From Ceratopteris richardii (taxonomy: Eukaryota > Streptophyta > Polypodiopsida > Polypodiales > Pteridaceae), in the NCBI GenBank assembly GCA_020310875.1, contig CM035414.1:199684260-199748259 (forward strand): DNA of 64,000 bases, given 5' to 3'. The translations under genes and the position numbers were made by a program. The number at the start of each line of letters is the position of its first letter. Position 1 is the first letter of the stretch. This document shows, piece by piece, positions 22,599-32,320 of this stretch. The notes beneath the pieces are model-generated. The model had not been told where the DNA came from. It did no database searches and worked only from the letters and a program-made list of their open reading frames with translations.

Positions 22599-24815
22599 CT
22601 ATATCTCTGCTTCGAGACCTTCTAAATACATATTTCTAGCTGACCGAAAGATACGGGCAACCTTTTTCTTAAGCGTTTCTAATACATTTTTCAGGGTGTC
22701 AGGTTCTAATAATTGGGCATCTGTCCGCACCGAACTGAGCGTTATAGCTCCCGAAAGTAAATTTTCAGCCTCTGTTTGTAAAAATGCTTCCTGTAAATAA
22801 AATTCATTGGCCAATGCTGCATCTCTGGCCGTCTTCATATCTGTTACTTGTTGCTGTATTCTATGAATGTTATCATTTTTGTTACGTATTTGATTCTCGA
22901 GTCTTTCTACTTGTTGGTTCAGAAACTGGATTGTTTTGTAAAATGCATCTCTTTCCCTTCTCATCTCTGCTAATTTTTTCTGTTTCTGAGGCTCTTCAAT
23001 GCGATACTTATGCAATATGTTGTTGACTGTTGATAAACTGTTTTTTGTTGTATCCAACTCGAATTCTGTTTGGGTTAGCCTTCTTCTAGTTTCTTCCAGT
23101 AAGTTGCCTAATGCAATTCTGCCATCTTCTGCATCTTTGAAATTCTGTGTTAACCTAGTAATTTCTGCAGTGGCCTCTGTCAACATTTCTTTATGATTGT
23201 TTATAGTTTCCAGAGCTTCATCTCGCTGTTTTGTTATATCTGCTTGATCACTGAGTTGTTCTTGCAGCTGTTTTACCTGTTCTTGTAGGGCTTGATTTTG
23301 TGCTTTTACTGTATATACTTCTTCTTGAAGTGGAGTGATATCAGCTTCCATTATTTCTATTTTTTGCTGCAACTCCTTGTAAATGTTGTCTGTATCAGCT
23401 CTCATCTGAGCAGGTAATTGCTTGGAGAGGTTAATAAGAAACTGTCCGATTGATGCTAAGTCGGAAAATACTTGAACAGATTGTGTTTGTGGAAGTTGTC
23501 GCGGTTGAACAGACGTATTGATGCGTAATTGATAGGAATTCGGTGGTGAGTAGCTCGGGGAAGATGATGATGTATGATCGGGATGGTCTTGAATGGGATG
23601 TGCTTCCTGTTGCGGTGGTGAAATAGGACGAGCTGTGTTAGAATTAATTACCTTATTTGCCTCCTGTTGTTCATTCGCAGAGAAACCGACATCTGTTGTT
23701 TCTGCCGCCTTCAAGAGCTTATCCAATGCATCATTAGTAGGTTGACTTTCATGGATTTGTTGATTCTCTTGCTGCTGTTGTTGACAGACTTTATCAGTTG
23801 ACATTGCTTCCGTTTCAGTCTGCTTCTGCGTTTGTAGATGCTCAGATGCTATTGAATGCGTTGATGATTCCTGGTGCATCGATGTATTTGTATCATGAAA
23901 CCTCTCTTCCTCTTGATGCTTGGCTTCTTTTTCTGCTTCCTTGTCTTGCTCATCAGCTTCATTCTCTACTTGTACTTCCTGCTGTTGTTCATGTTCCTTT
24001 TGTGTTACTCCGCCTGAATGCCGGTCAACCTCCTGTTGAACTTCTTCGTCTTGTTCGACTAAGTCTGCATTCTTACTTTCAGAAGAACTGATTCTGATCC
24101 GTTTTCTTCTGAATAACTGATTAATTTCTTCTTCATCTTCATCGTCTTCATCTAAGGGTTGCGCTGATTCTTCAATTTGTAACACTGGTCCTCTTGGTGG
24201 TGGTTGTGCTTGCATTATGGTTGGAAACAGAAATGATAAAATGTGTGGTAGTCGAGATCTCGGGGTTTTTCCTTTGTTAACTTGTTTCATAATGGAGACG
24301 CACTCCTTATGAATTCGTTGAAAGAAGAATGAAGCAAAGTTAACAGATTCTCGGGCAGCTATATCTATGGCAGAATAAAACGGTCGAGAAATACCATAGG
24401 TACGTTTTTGAAAGTTGAGTATAGCAACGAGGAATTGTAGTGCCGTTTTTTCAGGTTCTGGTCGACAGAGAATGGCGTATTCATTCGAGGAAAATCGCGG
24501 AAACAACTCTGCCATTCGGGTTGCTGAGATCATGGGAACATTCTCGCGGCCTTGTGGAGTCAAATGATAAACTTCTGTAAACACTTGGAATGTGATTACA
24601 GTTCTAGACGGTAAGGAAGGGAAAACCCATCGTTTCTCAGTATGAGATACCCGAGCGATAGCGGAAATAATCCTTGTTATAGCCGAGGTGGCGCTACTTG
24701 ATACGGCCGTAGCTTTGACCTGTTTATCGCTTTTGGAAGTGGTTGTCCAGTCAATGTAGTCAATCGAAAAGTAGCCGGACCAATTTGCTCTGAAATCTTG
24801 AATGGACCGAACCAA
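22599..24815 (-). CDS. G3 ORF2: head / acidic linker / coiled-coil protein (738 aa), post-integrase
   Basis: The reading starts inside the end of pol (139-nt overlap, different frame) and runs 738 codons. Residues about 1-210 form a globular, aromatic-rich head (WVFPSLPSRTVITFQVFTEV, SFFFQRIHKECVSIMKQ, SRLPHILSFLFPTIM). Residues about 215-440 are a Glu/Gln/Ser-rich acidic linker. Residues about 445-710 are a long coiled coil (QEEVYTVKAQNQALQEQVKQ) ending in a conserved ANEFYLQEAFLQTEAENLL block. No signal peptide, transmembrane span or env motif was seen. G1 holds a diverged copy, so the gene is a stable family trait. Function unknown; structural or RNP-binding roles are guesses. The head faintly recalls plant-transposon-protein domains. 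How it is expressed is not visible; a spliced or subgenomic RNA is possible. Confidence 0.8.
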   Translation of the reverse strand: MVRSIQDFRANWSGYFSIDYIDWTTTSKSDKQVKATAVSSSATSAITRIISAIARVSHTEKRWVFPSLPSRTVITFQVFTEVYHLTPQGRENVPMISATRMAELFPRFSSNEYAILCRPEPEKTALQFLVAILNFQKRTYGISRPFYSAIDIAARESVNFASFFFQRIHKECVSIMKQVNKGKTPRSRLPHILSFLFPTIMQAQPPPRGPVLQIEESAQPLDEDDEDEEEINQLFRRKRIRISSSESKNADLVEQDEEVQQEVDRHSGGVTQKEHEQQQEVQVENEADEQDKEAEKEAKHQEEERFHDTNTSMHQESSTHSIASEHLQTQKQTETEAMSTDKVCQQQQQENQQIHESQPTNDALDKLLKAAETTDVGFSANEQQEANKVINSNTARPISPPQQEAHPIQDHPDHTSSSSPSYSPPNSYQLRINTSVQPRQLPQTQSVQVFSDLASIGQFLINLSKQLPAQMRADTDNIYKELQQKIEIMEADITPLQEEVYTVKAQNQALQEQVKQLQEQLSDQADITKQRDEALETINNHKEMLTEATAEITRLTQNFKDAEDGRIALGNLLEETRRRLTQTEFELDTTKNSLSTVNNILHKYRIEEPQKQKKLAEMRRERDAFYKTIQFLNQQVERLENQIRNKNDNIHRIQQQVTDMKTARDAALANEFYLQEAFLQTEAENLLSGAITLSSVRTDAQLLEPDTLKNVLETLKKKVARIFRSARNMYLEGLEAEI

Positions 24816-27800
24816 CGTAACTTGAATTTTCCGGCTGATCTATTGGATTTTGCATTGTAAAAGAGAACAAGCTGTCCTACCGAAAATACTGTCGTCTTTA
24901 AATTTCGGTCATGAGTCCTAGCCTGTCTTAATTGGATTTCTTTCATAGTTAAGAAACTGAGCCATCGGTGTTCATCTAATTCTCTAAGTGTTTCCAGCCG
25001 AAATATCAATGACTCCTCGGGTAAAAGCTTCTGAGACGTTGCTACTCTTAGACTTGGTATTACAATTTCCATCGGAGCTATTGCTTCTATTCCATAGGCT
25101 AACTTAAATGGTGTCAAGCCGGTGGTTACCTTGTATGTAGTACGATAGGCCCATAAGACTGCAGGTAGCAACTGATCCCATCTTTCCGGTGTCTCTCTGG
25201 TCAATTTCTGAAGCATATTTAGCAGAGATTTGTTGGTACTTTCTGCCAATCCATTTGCACGAGGATAATATGGTGAGCTGAATTTATGACTGATCTGGAA
25301 TGACTGTGTTAATACTTTCATCAACTTGTTCATGAAATGAGTACCCTGATCTGAAACAAGCTCTAGTGGCAGTCCAAATCTTGGAAAGACATCTGTTAAT
25401 AAACATTTCGCTACTTCAACTGCTGTAGCCGAGCGTAAAGGCCATGCTTCTGCCCACCTAGTTGCATAATCTGTGCAAGTCAATATATACCTGTTATTGC
25501 TGAATACTGCGGGAGGTGTGATTGGACCAATGAAATCAAGACCCCATTTCTGAAATGGTTCTAAAGGAAGTACTGGATGAAGTGGAAAGTAATGGCGTTG
25601 TAATGGTTGTCCAGTCCTTTGACAGCTATCACAAGTTTTGATAAATTCCAATATATCTCTATACATAGTTGGCCACCAAAGTCCACTTTGTAGAATTTTC
25701 CGGTGAGTAAGATCTGCTGCAAAATGTCCACCGGGAGGAGTTGAGTGAGCCAAAGTAATGACTGAGTTAACTTCATGTGGTGGAATACAGCGAAGTAGGA
25801 TTCCGGTATGATCTGTATAATATAATTCTCCAGCAACTAACCGGAATCGTCGACTAAAACCTGCAATTTTTCGGCGTGTAGCTGTAGGGACTTCAGAAGG
25901 TAGATATCCACTTGAAAGGAAGGTCAATAACTGATCATAATACGTAGTTGGCACTGGTTGGTTTGACAATTCTTCAGTAGTTGGTTCTGAAGTATAAATG
26001 GCTGGCGTTGTATCATTTATACCAACCGGAGGTTCACCTGAATCTAAGCGTGACAAAAAGTCTGCTAAAGCATGTGAACTGCCTGGCCGATGAACGACAT
26101 CATAGTCGAATTCTTGCAAAAGTAGAACCCATCGTGCTAGGCGGCCACCGATATGTTGCTGCCGAACCAAGTAAACCAATGCAGCGTGATCGACATGAAA
26201 TGTAAATTTTCGGCCCAATAAATAATGTCTGAATTTTTTTACCGAATATACTAATCCTAAGCATTCCCTCTCAGTTACCGAGTAGTTCTTTTCTGCAGGT
26301 GCTAATCTTCTGCTAGCATAGTATACTGGTCTAAACCATTTATCTGTTTGTTGCATTAGTACACTTCCTACTGCTATATCAGATGCGTCAACAAATACAT
26401 GAAATGGGTTATCCCAATCTGGTGGCTGTAAAATGGGAACCTGTGTTAATAACTGTTTCAGTCGATCAAATGCTACCTGACATTCCTGAGTCCATTCAAA
26501 TTGCCTTGCGGTTTTGGAAATTAATTTGTTCAGTGGTATTGCCACATGAGCAAGCCACCGTAAATGCCTTCCATGCCATCTCACTTGTCCCATAAATCGC
26601 ATTACTTCCTTAGGTGTATTAGGCACCGGAGCTTCTAATACTGCTGAAATTTTATCGGGGTCAACTTGAATACCTTGAGCTGATATGATATGACCAAGTA
26701 ATTTTCCACATGAAACCGCAAACACAGATTTGTTTGGGTTTAAACACAATCTATATTCTCTACATCTCTGAAAGCAACATCGTAAATGTACTAGATGTGC
26801 GATCATTTTACCGAAAATTGAAAAATCGTCAAGATATACTTGCATGAATGAGGTAAGATAAGGAGAGAATATTTCCTGCATACATCTTTGAAATGTACTT
26901 GGTGCATTTCTCAATCCAAACCACATTACGGTACAAGCAAAAACACCCCAATTTGTAATAAATGCAGTTTTTGGTATATCTTCCTCAGCCATTCTTACTT
27001 GGTTATATCCACTGTATCCATCTAGAAATGAATACATCTCATGACCTGCTACTTTATCAAGCATCGTATCCAAAAAAGGAATTGGAAAAGAATCCGGTAT
27101 TGTTGCAGCATTTAATTTCCGATAATCTACGCAAATTCTTAATTGCTTGTTTTTCTTTGGTACAATTACGATTGGTGAAATCCATTCTGCATGTTCTATT
27201 GGTACTATGAACCCAACTTTTAATAGCCTATCAAGTTCAGCCTTTACCTGAGATGCATAATGTGGGTTCATCCGGTAACTAGTTTGCCTTATCGGTTTTG
27301 CTTCTGGTTTTAGCATAACTCTGTGTTGATAGATACGAGGATCCAGACCCTTCATGTCTTTGTAATCCCATGCAAAGACGTCAGTAAATTCTCGGAGTAG
27401 CTTGATTAAATCTGCTTGAAAAGCTTCAGGTAAGTTTTGCTTTATCTTTACAGGACGAGGGTGGTCTTCATCTCCAAGATTATAAGTAATTAACTGATCT
27501 TCTGGAACATAAAATTGTTGATGTTTCTCTGTATCAGCGGAAGGTTCGAGAAGCTGCTGTAATTCATTACCTTGAATCGAAATGGTATTGTCCTCCTTAA
27601 TTCCTTCGACAATGGGTATTACTGTACATACTGAAGCATTCCAAGTGTCTACTACAGACTGTAGATCAATAGTTCCTATTGTCATCAAATCAACATTATT
27701 CTTCAGAAATTCTTCTTCTTCGTCATCCGACAATCCATCTAACATATGAACTGGTTCGGCGAAATATGGTCGAGCATGTAACTCACAGGGTTGTATAGCA

Positions 27801-30286
27801 TCTAATTTTACAACACACTTGCGGTTTTTATCTTTGAATATAAGTTCCTGAGCTGACCAGTCTTGAATTACCTTGGCTTGTTTTAACCAAGGACGACCGA
27901 AAAGTAGATTGTAGTCTAGGGTGGATTCCGACAATTCAAGAACAACAAAAGTCATCTTGAATGTTGTGTCTTGGACAGTTATAGGTATATCTCGGACCAG
28001 TCCTACTGGATGAACTCTAGATTGATCAGCCATCCTAACAAAAAATTGAACTGGCTCTATCTTAGTCCATCCTAACTTTTTACACAGTGACGCTGTGGCA
28101 ATATTCACGCCGGACCCCCCATCAATTAAAACTTGTGGAATTTGATGTTTATGAAACCATACCGTAATCAGAGGAACTGAGTGATCTACCGTAGAGTTTG
28201 GTTCCGTTTGTACGGTTGCGGTAGCCGGAATGCAAGCAGGTTTTGTAGTAGACTGTTGTTGAAATTGTTGGCGTATTCCTGGTACTAATGCCAGTAATTG
28301 CCCGAAAGGCAGTGTGATGGATGCTTTTGACAATATATCCCAAGTTGGTTGCACTTGATTTTCATCTTCCTTAACTGTTGAAGACGAAGCTTGGTCTGAA
28401 GGTGGTAATTCTTCTGCAGATGATGTACCTGCTTTTGTTTTGTCAGCATGAACTTGTGTGGTATCCGGGGATTGGTTCACTGGAGTAGGTTCTGGAAAAA
28501 CAGGTGGTTCTTCAGTAGTCCACTGGCTAGCCTTATGATACATTCTGTGTTGTTCACGTATCCCTGGCTCAAATAATTCTGCTGCTGGTTGCAGTTGTTT
28601 ACCGGAACGGGTTTGAACTGCTGCTGCCTGTGTCTCTACTGGTGTAATTGTTACCACATTGGCCATTGGGTTTTGACGTTCCTTTTTCCGTTGATCATAT
28701 TCCGCTGCATCTCTACAGAATCTTCTAATATGGCCCAACTGTCCACAGAAATGACATCGAGGTGGTGGTAAATTTTGATTTTCCGGTGGTGGTCCATTCT
28801 GCCAGTGCAGTGTGTTATAGTTGTTGTTCCTCTGTCCTCGATAATGTCGATACCCTTGTTGTTGATTGTGTCTCAAATGTGGGGGTACATATTGATTGGA
28901 TGACTGACCTTGTTCCTGAATAATTGTATTAACTGCTGCTGCTCCTTGTCTTCTAGCGTTGTATGCACAGTTCTCAGTGGTATGTCCTACAATGTTACAG
29001 ATGGCACAATAAGTCTGATTTAACGCACACTGGGCACTTGTATGTCCTGAATTCTTGCAAGTGGTACAATATACTTGCCTGGTTATATCTTCAGCCATAT
29101 GTTTATTTGTTTTAATCCATTCCAAATCCTCTGAAAATCCTCCAACTTTGTTTTCTAGCTGAAGGGTCATGGCTATCACTGCGTCGAGGGTCATAACTCC
29201 TACACATCTTATAATCATAATCTGCCTAAGTTGAGGAAGCAAACCATTGATAAACCACTGTGTAATAACATCGTCTGGTAAGTTAGCATGCGCCTGGGGT
29301 AGCTGCCTTAAATGCGTCCTGAAAAGGGTAGCATACTCTTGTACAGTTTGATTTGGTTTCTGTCTATTGTTCTGTAAATACTCAAAAATCTCTGCAGGAT
29401 TTTTTTTCAACCTGAATCGCTGCAAAAAAGCGTCTCGTACTGCTTCATAAGTACCGAAATGATTAATATCATATTCAGTAAGCCACCTTGCTGCTTCATT
29501 CACAAGTGTAGATTGAAAAACAATTGCTTTGTACGCCGGATCCGGTGGATGGTTAAGGACAGCATAACTGATTTCGAAGGTGCGTACGTGTGCATCTGGG
29601 TCATCTCCTGGAAACCCACTAAACTTTGTGTATGTTACTCCCGTTGAAGCCAATCTGGGTTGACCTACTTGTCGTTGTAGTTGTTCATTCATCGTAAATG
29701 TATTATACACTCCTTCTGTAATTCTGGTTGGAGTTTCTGAACTACCGGAATTTGTTTCGCCTAATGGCACACTTTCCGGTGCAATTAGCTTACTTACTAT
29801 ATTGTGAATTTCTGTTTCGAATAGTCTTCCTTCCTCCTTGATATCCAAAGTAGGAGGACTTGCTCCCAAACGTTGTAGTTGAGCTGAAGACTCAGCCGAA
29901 ATTGCTGAATCGTCACCGAAAAACTGTGTTTTTCTTACCGAAGTTCCACCGGAAGGATTCAACGTAGATTTGCCTGTATTAATTTCCTTCCCTAAAGTGT
30001 TTCTAATCGTATCTGAATCTATTCCAAAGACTTTTATGCTAGATTCCAACTGTGTCTTAATCGGTTCCAAAATTGCTGTATTTTCGACAGTCTGTACCGT
30101 AGTAACACCAGACAATTCTAGAGATGTACTACGTTCTACCGTAATTTCACCGGAATCAGTGTTATCGTCTGTCACTTTTTCGACAACTGGGTCAGGTCTA
30201 ATTGTACTAGTACCTCCCAAAGTTGTTCTTAATATCCCTAACTGATGATTCTTGGGATACTTTTCTCCTGATCGGGTAATCGGCAT
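24677..30286 (-). CDS. G3 gag-pol polyprotein (1869 aa)
   Basis: One long frame carries gag and pol. Residues about 1-210 are Ser/Thr/Glu-rich. Residues about 215-400 are a capsid-like gag domain (FSGFPGDDPDAHVRTFEISY, FLQRFRLKKNPAEIFEYLQN, QTVQEYATLFRTHLRQLPQA). Three CCHC knuckles follow: CTTCKNSGHTSAQC (about 405), CAICNIVGHTTENC (about 430) and CHFCGQLGHIRRFC (about 518). Retropepsin has VLIDGGSGVNIAT (about 720). RT has ICVDYRKLNAATIPDSFPIP and the YLDDF box (about 1150). RNase H has VFVDASDIAVGS (about 1297) and VDHAALVYL. Integrase has a CDSCQ zinc site, DFIGPI (about 1582), SDQGTHF (about 1646) and AESTNK (about 1681), then a GPF-type C-terminus without chromodomain. Listed as part of a mobile element that looks whole. 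Confidence 0.93.
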   Translation of the reverse strand: MPITRSGEKYPKNHQLGILRTTLGGTSTIRPDPVVEKVTDDNTDSGEITVERSTSLELSGVTTVQTVENTAILEPIKTQLESSIKVFGIDSDTIRNTLGKEINTGKSTLNPSGGTSVRKTQFFGDDSAISAESSAQLQRLGASPPTLDIKEEGRLFETEIHNIVSKLIAPESVPLGETNSGSSETPTRITEGVYNTFTMNEQLQRQVGQPRLASTGVTYTKFSGFPGDDPDAHVRTFEISYAVLNHPPDPAYKAIVFQSTLVNEAARWLTEYDINHFGTYEAVRDAFLQRFRLKKNPAEIFEYLQNNRQKPNQTVQEYATLFRTHLRQLPQAHANLPDDVITQWFINGLLPQLRQIMIIRCVGVMTLDAVIAMTLQLENKVGGFSEDLEWIKTNKHMAEDITRQVYCTTCKNSGHTSAQCALNQTYCAICNIVGHTTENCAYNARRQGAAAVNTIIQEQGQSSNQYVPPHLRHNQQQGYRHYRGQRNNNYNTLHWQNGPPPENQNLPPPRCHFCGQLGHIRRFCRDAAEYDQRKKERQNPMANVVTITPVETQAAAVQTRSGKQLQPAAELFEPGIREQHRMYHKASQWTTEEPPVFPEPTPVNQSPDTTQVHADKTKAGTSSAEELPPSDQASSSTVKEDENQVQPTWDILSKASITLPFGQLLALVPGIRQQFQQQSTTKPACIPATATVQTEPNSTVDHSVPLITVWFHKHQIPQVLIDGGSGVNIATASLCKKLGWTKIEPVQFFVRMADQSRVHPVGLVRDIPITVQDTTFKMTFVVLELSESTLDYNLLFGRPWLKQAKVIQDWSAQELIFKDKNRKCVVKLDAIQPCELHARPYFAEPVHMLDGLSDDEEEEFLKNNVDLMTIGTIDLQSVVDTWNASVCTVIPIVEGIKEDNTISIQGNELQQLLEPSADTEKHQQFYVPEDQLITYNLGDEDHPRPVKIKQNLPEAFQADLIKLLREFTDVFAWDYKDMKGLDPRIYQHRVMLKPEAKPIRQTSYRMNPHYASQVKAELDRLLKVGFIVPIEHAEWISPIVIVPKKNKQLRICVDYRKLNAATIPDSFPIPFLDTMLDKVAGHEMYSFLDGYSGYNQVRMAEEDIPKTAFITNWGVFACTVMWFGLRNAPSTFQRCMQEIFSPYLTSFMQVYLDDFSIFGKMIAHLVHLRCCFQRCREYRLCLNPNKSVFAVSCGKLLGHIISAQGIQVDPDKISAVLEAPVPNTPKEVMRFMGQVRWHGRHLRWLAHVAIPLNKLISKTARQFEWTQECQVAFDRLKQLLTQVPILQPPDWDNPFHVFVDASDIAVGSVLMQQTDKWFRPVYYASRRLAPAEKNYSVTERECLGLVYSVKKFRHYLLGRKFTFHVDHAALVYLVRQQHIGGRLARWVLLLQEFDYDVVHRPGSSHALADFLSRLDSGEPPVGINDTTPAIYTSEPTTEELSNQPVPTTYYDQLLTFLSSGYLPSEVPTATRRKIAGFSRRFRLVAGELYYTDHTGILLRCIPPHEVNSVITLAHSTPPGGHFAADLTHRKILQSGLWWPTMYRDILEFIKTCDSCQRTGQPLQRHYFPLHPVLPLEPFQKWGLDFIGPITPPAVFSNNRYILTCTDYATRWAEAWPLRSATAVEVAKCLLTDVFPRFGLPLELVSDQGTHFMNKLMKVLTQSFQISHKFSSPYYPRANGLAESTNKSLLNMLQKLTRETPERWDQLLPAVLWAYRTTYKVTTGLTPFKLAYGIEAIAPMEIVIPSLRVATSQKLLPEESLIFRLETLRELDEHRWLSFLTMKEIQLRQARTHDRNLKTTVFSVGQLVLFYNAKSNRSAGKFKLRWFGPFKISEQIGPATFRLTTLTGQPLPKAINRSKLRPYQVAPPRL

Positions 30287-30410
30287 GTAGCATTTCCGTA
30301 CTGATCATATAGTATTACGAGCACACAGTATCGCAACAATCTGATTCTGTTGCTACTGTTCTTCCAACAGAATTTTAATTTGAACAAAATACCAGGCAAT
30401 CTCAATGCCA

Positions 30411-30430
30411 CGTCCCCAGTAGGATCGCCA
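30411..30430 (-). other. G3 primer binding site
   Basis: Two bases inside the 5' LTR the minus strand reads TGGCGATCCTACTGGGGACG. The initial TGG pairs with the CCA end of a tRNA, and the position is right. I could not assign the primer tRNA species. Confidence 0.7.
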
Positions 30431-30432
30431 AA

Positions 30433-31540
30433 TGTTAAATGTTGAACGATAATAACTCAATCCAACTTTCGGACGAGTATTATCGGGTCCTTGGGTTCTT
30501 GGGAGTGGTAGGGGTCTGTTAGACAGAGGCCCTGTACTATTTTCCCAATCCTTTACACAATCACCAGTAATTGCTCACTTCTTAATACAGGAGTTGAGTT
30601 GAATACTAACTATTCCACAGTATGATAAGCGCTGGAATGTTTGGCACTGAATATACTATGGTAATAGCACAGTGATTCTGTCAAAACTTACAACTCCGAG
30701 AATACGTTCTTCTCAAAATACTCCACAATAAGATGATTCATGTGATAACTAAATACACCGAACAAAATGCACAGACAACTCAAATCGAGATTATATTAGA
30801 CTTTTCGTATACTCACTCAGATCACAGATTTATACCGCAATTAATGACTCACTAAGACTTCTGTCCACACACAGATCTTTGTCGAATTCCCAATGATCAC
30901 CGATTACTATATAAAACCCTGGTTACTTGACCGAAAAGGTACTAAACTCTGTTCTTATACAGTCTCACGCATGACAATCAATACACAATCTCACAATCGC
31001 GAACTACAGAGTCATATATAACTGTTCAGCAAGTAGACTCACAGTATCACGAACTTTTCAATGAGAATCGATTCAACCAAAGAATAGCAGAATGATTAAA
31101 TATGAATAGAATGAAACAGTATTCAATGTCCTCAATGAAATCTCATTCACAGTCTTCTAAAATATATTACTCGTGGTCTCCGAACACTTCAGTTACGATG
31201 TGATCAACCCTCATCACTACAGCGCGCAACAGAACAGAGACGTATCTATCTTTCTGTCTCTCTAACATACACTCATGTTAACTATCACCTCAAGGGTCTG
31301 TTTAACACCATAAACTCTGCTCCAACAGTCGAACGAAACGATGATGCAACGACTGAACTCTCTGCTCTTCGATGATAGAACTCTTTTCTCTTCCTGTCTT
31401 CTGCTTTTTATTACTTCCGCATTCTTCATTTACCGCCTCTTGCGAAATTTCCTACCTCTCCGTCATTTCAGCCACCAATCTTGTTTTTCCTTAGTCTGCG
31501 GTTGCGGTTGCGGTTGTCTCGCTCTATTAGCCTTGTAACA
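30433..31540 (-). repeat. G3 5' LTR (1108 bp)
   Basis: Read on the minus strand it runs TGTTACAAGG ... CATTTAACA. It has the same length as the solo LTR at 50473-51580, with no difference noticed by eye, and is nearly identical to the 3' LTR. A TTTTATATAG stretch near 30905-30920 is a TATA-box candidate. Confidence 0.93.
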
Positions 31541-32320
31541 CCAGGCCAGTCGATTGGGATGCCCTACTAACAGATTTAGCCAGAGGACTGCGGCTCAAAG
31601 AGCACCACTTGACCACAGATGTCGTCGAGTACTACGTCCTACGTTCAGCTCAATAAGGGTCTGTTAGAGATGACAGACGCGAGAGAGGGGGGGAGTGTTG
31701 GCAATAGCCAGGGCATTTCAAGACAAGGGAGCCGACATAAGGAATCAGAGCAAAGAGAAGGGCCAAGTAGGCAAAGCAGTCAATGGAGATCCGGCAAATA
31801 GGCCTTATCATTTTTCACGAAGCAATATTTCCCAAATAGTGATCTTAGTCACTTCACACCATTGTAGATACCATTTTTTATTATTTCTACTCCATTTTGT
31901 GCAAGCGGAGGAGTCCTCAAGCTTGAGGAGTATTAGTAGTATTTATGTACCAATTTCCATAATTTTCAGAGCTCGTTTGAGACTCCAAAATAGCCTTAGG
32001 CTTGACACTAGGTCTGGACAGGACCAAAGCTAGTAAAAAACTATAAAAAGAGCTAGAGAGCTCATTTTTTAGGTTAGCTTGTTAGTGATTTGAGTTGATG
32101 TATGAAACTTTTTGAGTAATCTAAAGAAATCCATTGTTTCTCTCTTTGTTCTTGTCGTGTGTGCACGTGTGTATGTGTGTGCATGTTTGTGTGCTTCTCA
32201 CTCACACACTTGTGCCATCACTTGTTCGAGGTCTTCATACCATCCTCACGTCTTCCCGGATTGACATTAACGGAGGTGCTACCATCATTGAGCTACATGA
32301 AGCAATAACAGCTCACCAGT
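31541..32320 (+). mobile_element. G4 3' end: terminal coding remnant, purine tract and probable LTR
   Basis: A short coding-like stretch (about 31560-31660) is followed by a purine tract GAGAGAGGGGGGGAG (31681-31695) and TGTTGGCAATAGCC, a typical LTR start, at 31696. A TATA box (CTATAAAAAG, about 32040-32050) lies about 345 bp inside. The right end near 32320 is a guess. This segment touches the 5' LTR of G3, while the rest of a gypsy element with the complementary orientation (51581-59300) touches the solo LTR; I assign both to G4. Confidence 0.55.

Larger units (their letters stand above)
19329..31540 (-). mobile_element. G3, near-intact Ty3/gypsy element with two extra 3' genes
   Basis: A roughly 12.2-kb gypsy element on the minus strand: 5' LTR 30433-31540, primer site 30411-30430, gag-pol 30286-24677, ORF2 24815-22599, ORF3 22334-20793, 3' LTR 20434-19329. 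By eye the LTRs differ at about one internal base plus the outermost few bases, so the insertion is very young (well under a million years at plant rates). It looks whole. The integrase has no chromodomain and ends in a GKFKLRWFGPF module, which fits the non-chromovirus (Tat/Athila-like) side of plant gypsy elements; this clade call is inferred. It interrupts G2. Its two flanking 5-mers do not match each other (CAACA at 19324-19328, CCAGG at 31541-31545); see the inversion finding. Confidence 0.93.

Noticed and set aside
20793-24815. Envelope-like genes, because of their position after pol
   Set aside because: No signal peptide, no transmembrane segment and no cleavage-site pattern; the dominant feature is a soluble coiled coil.
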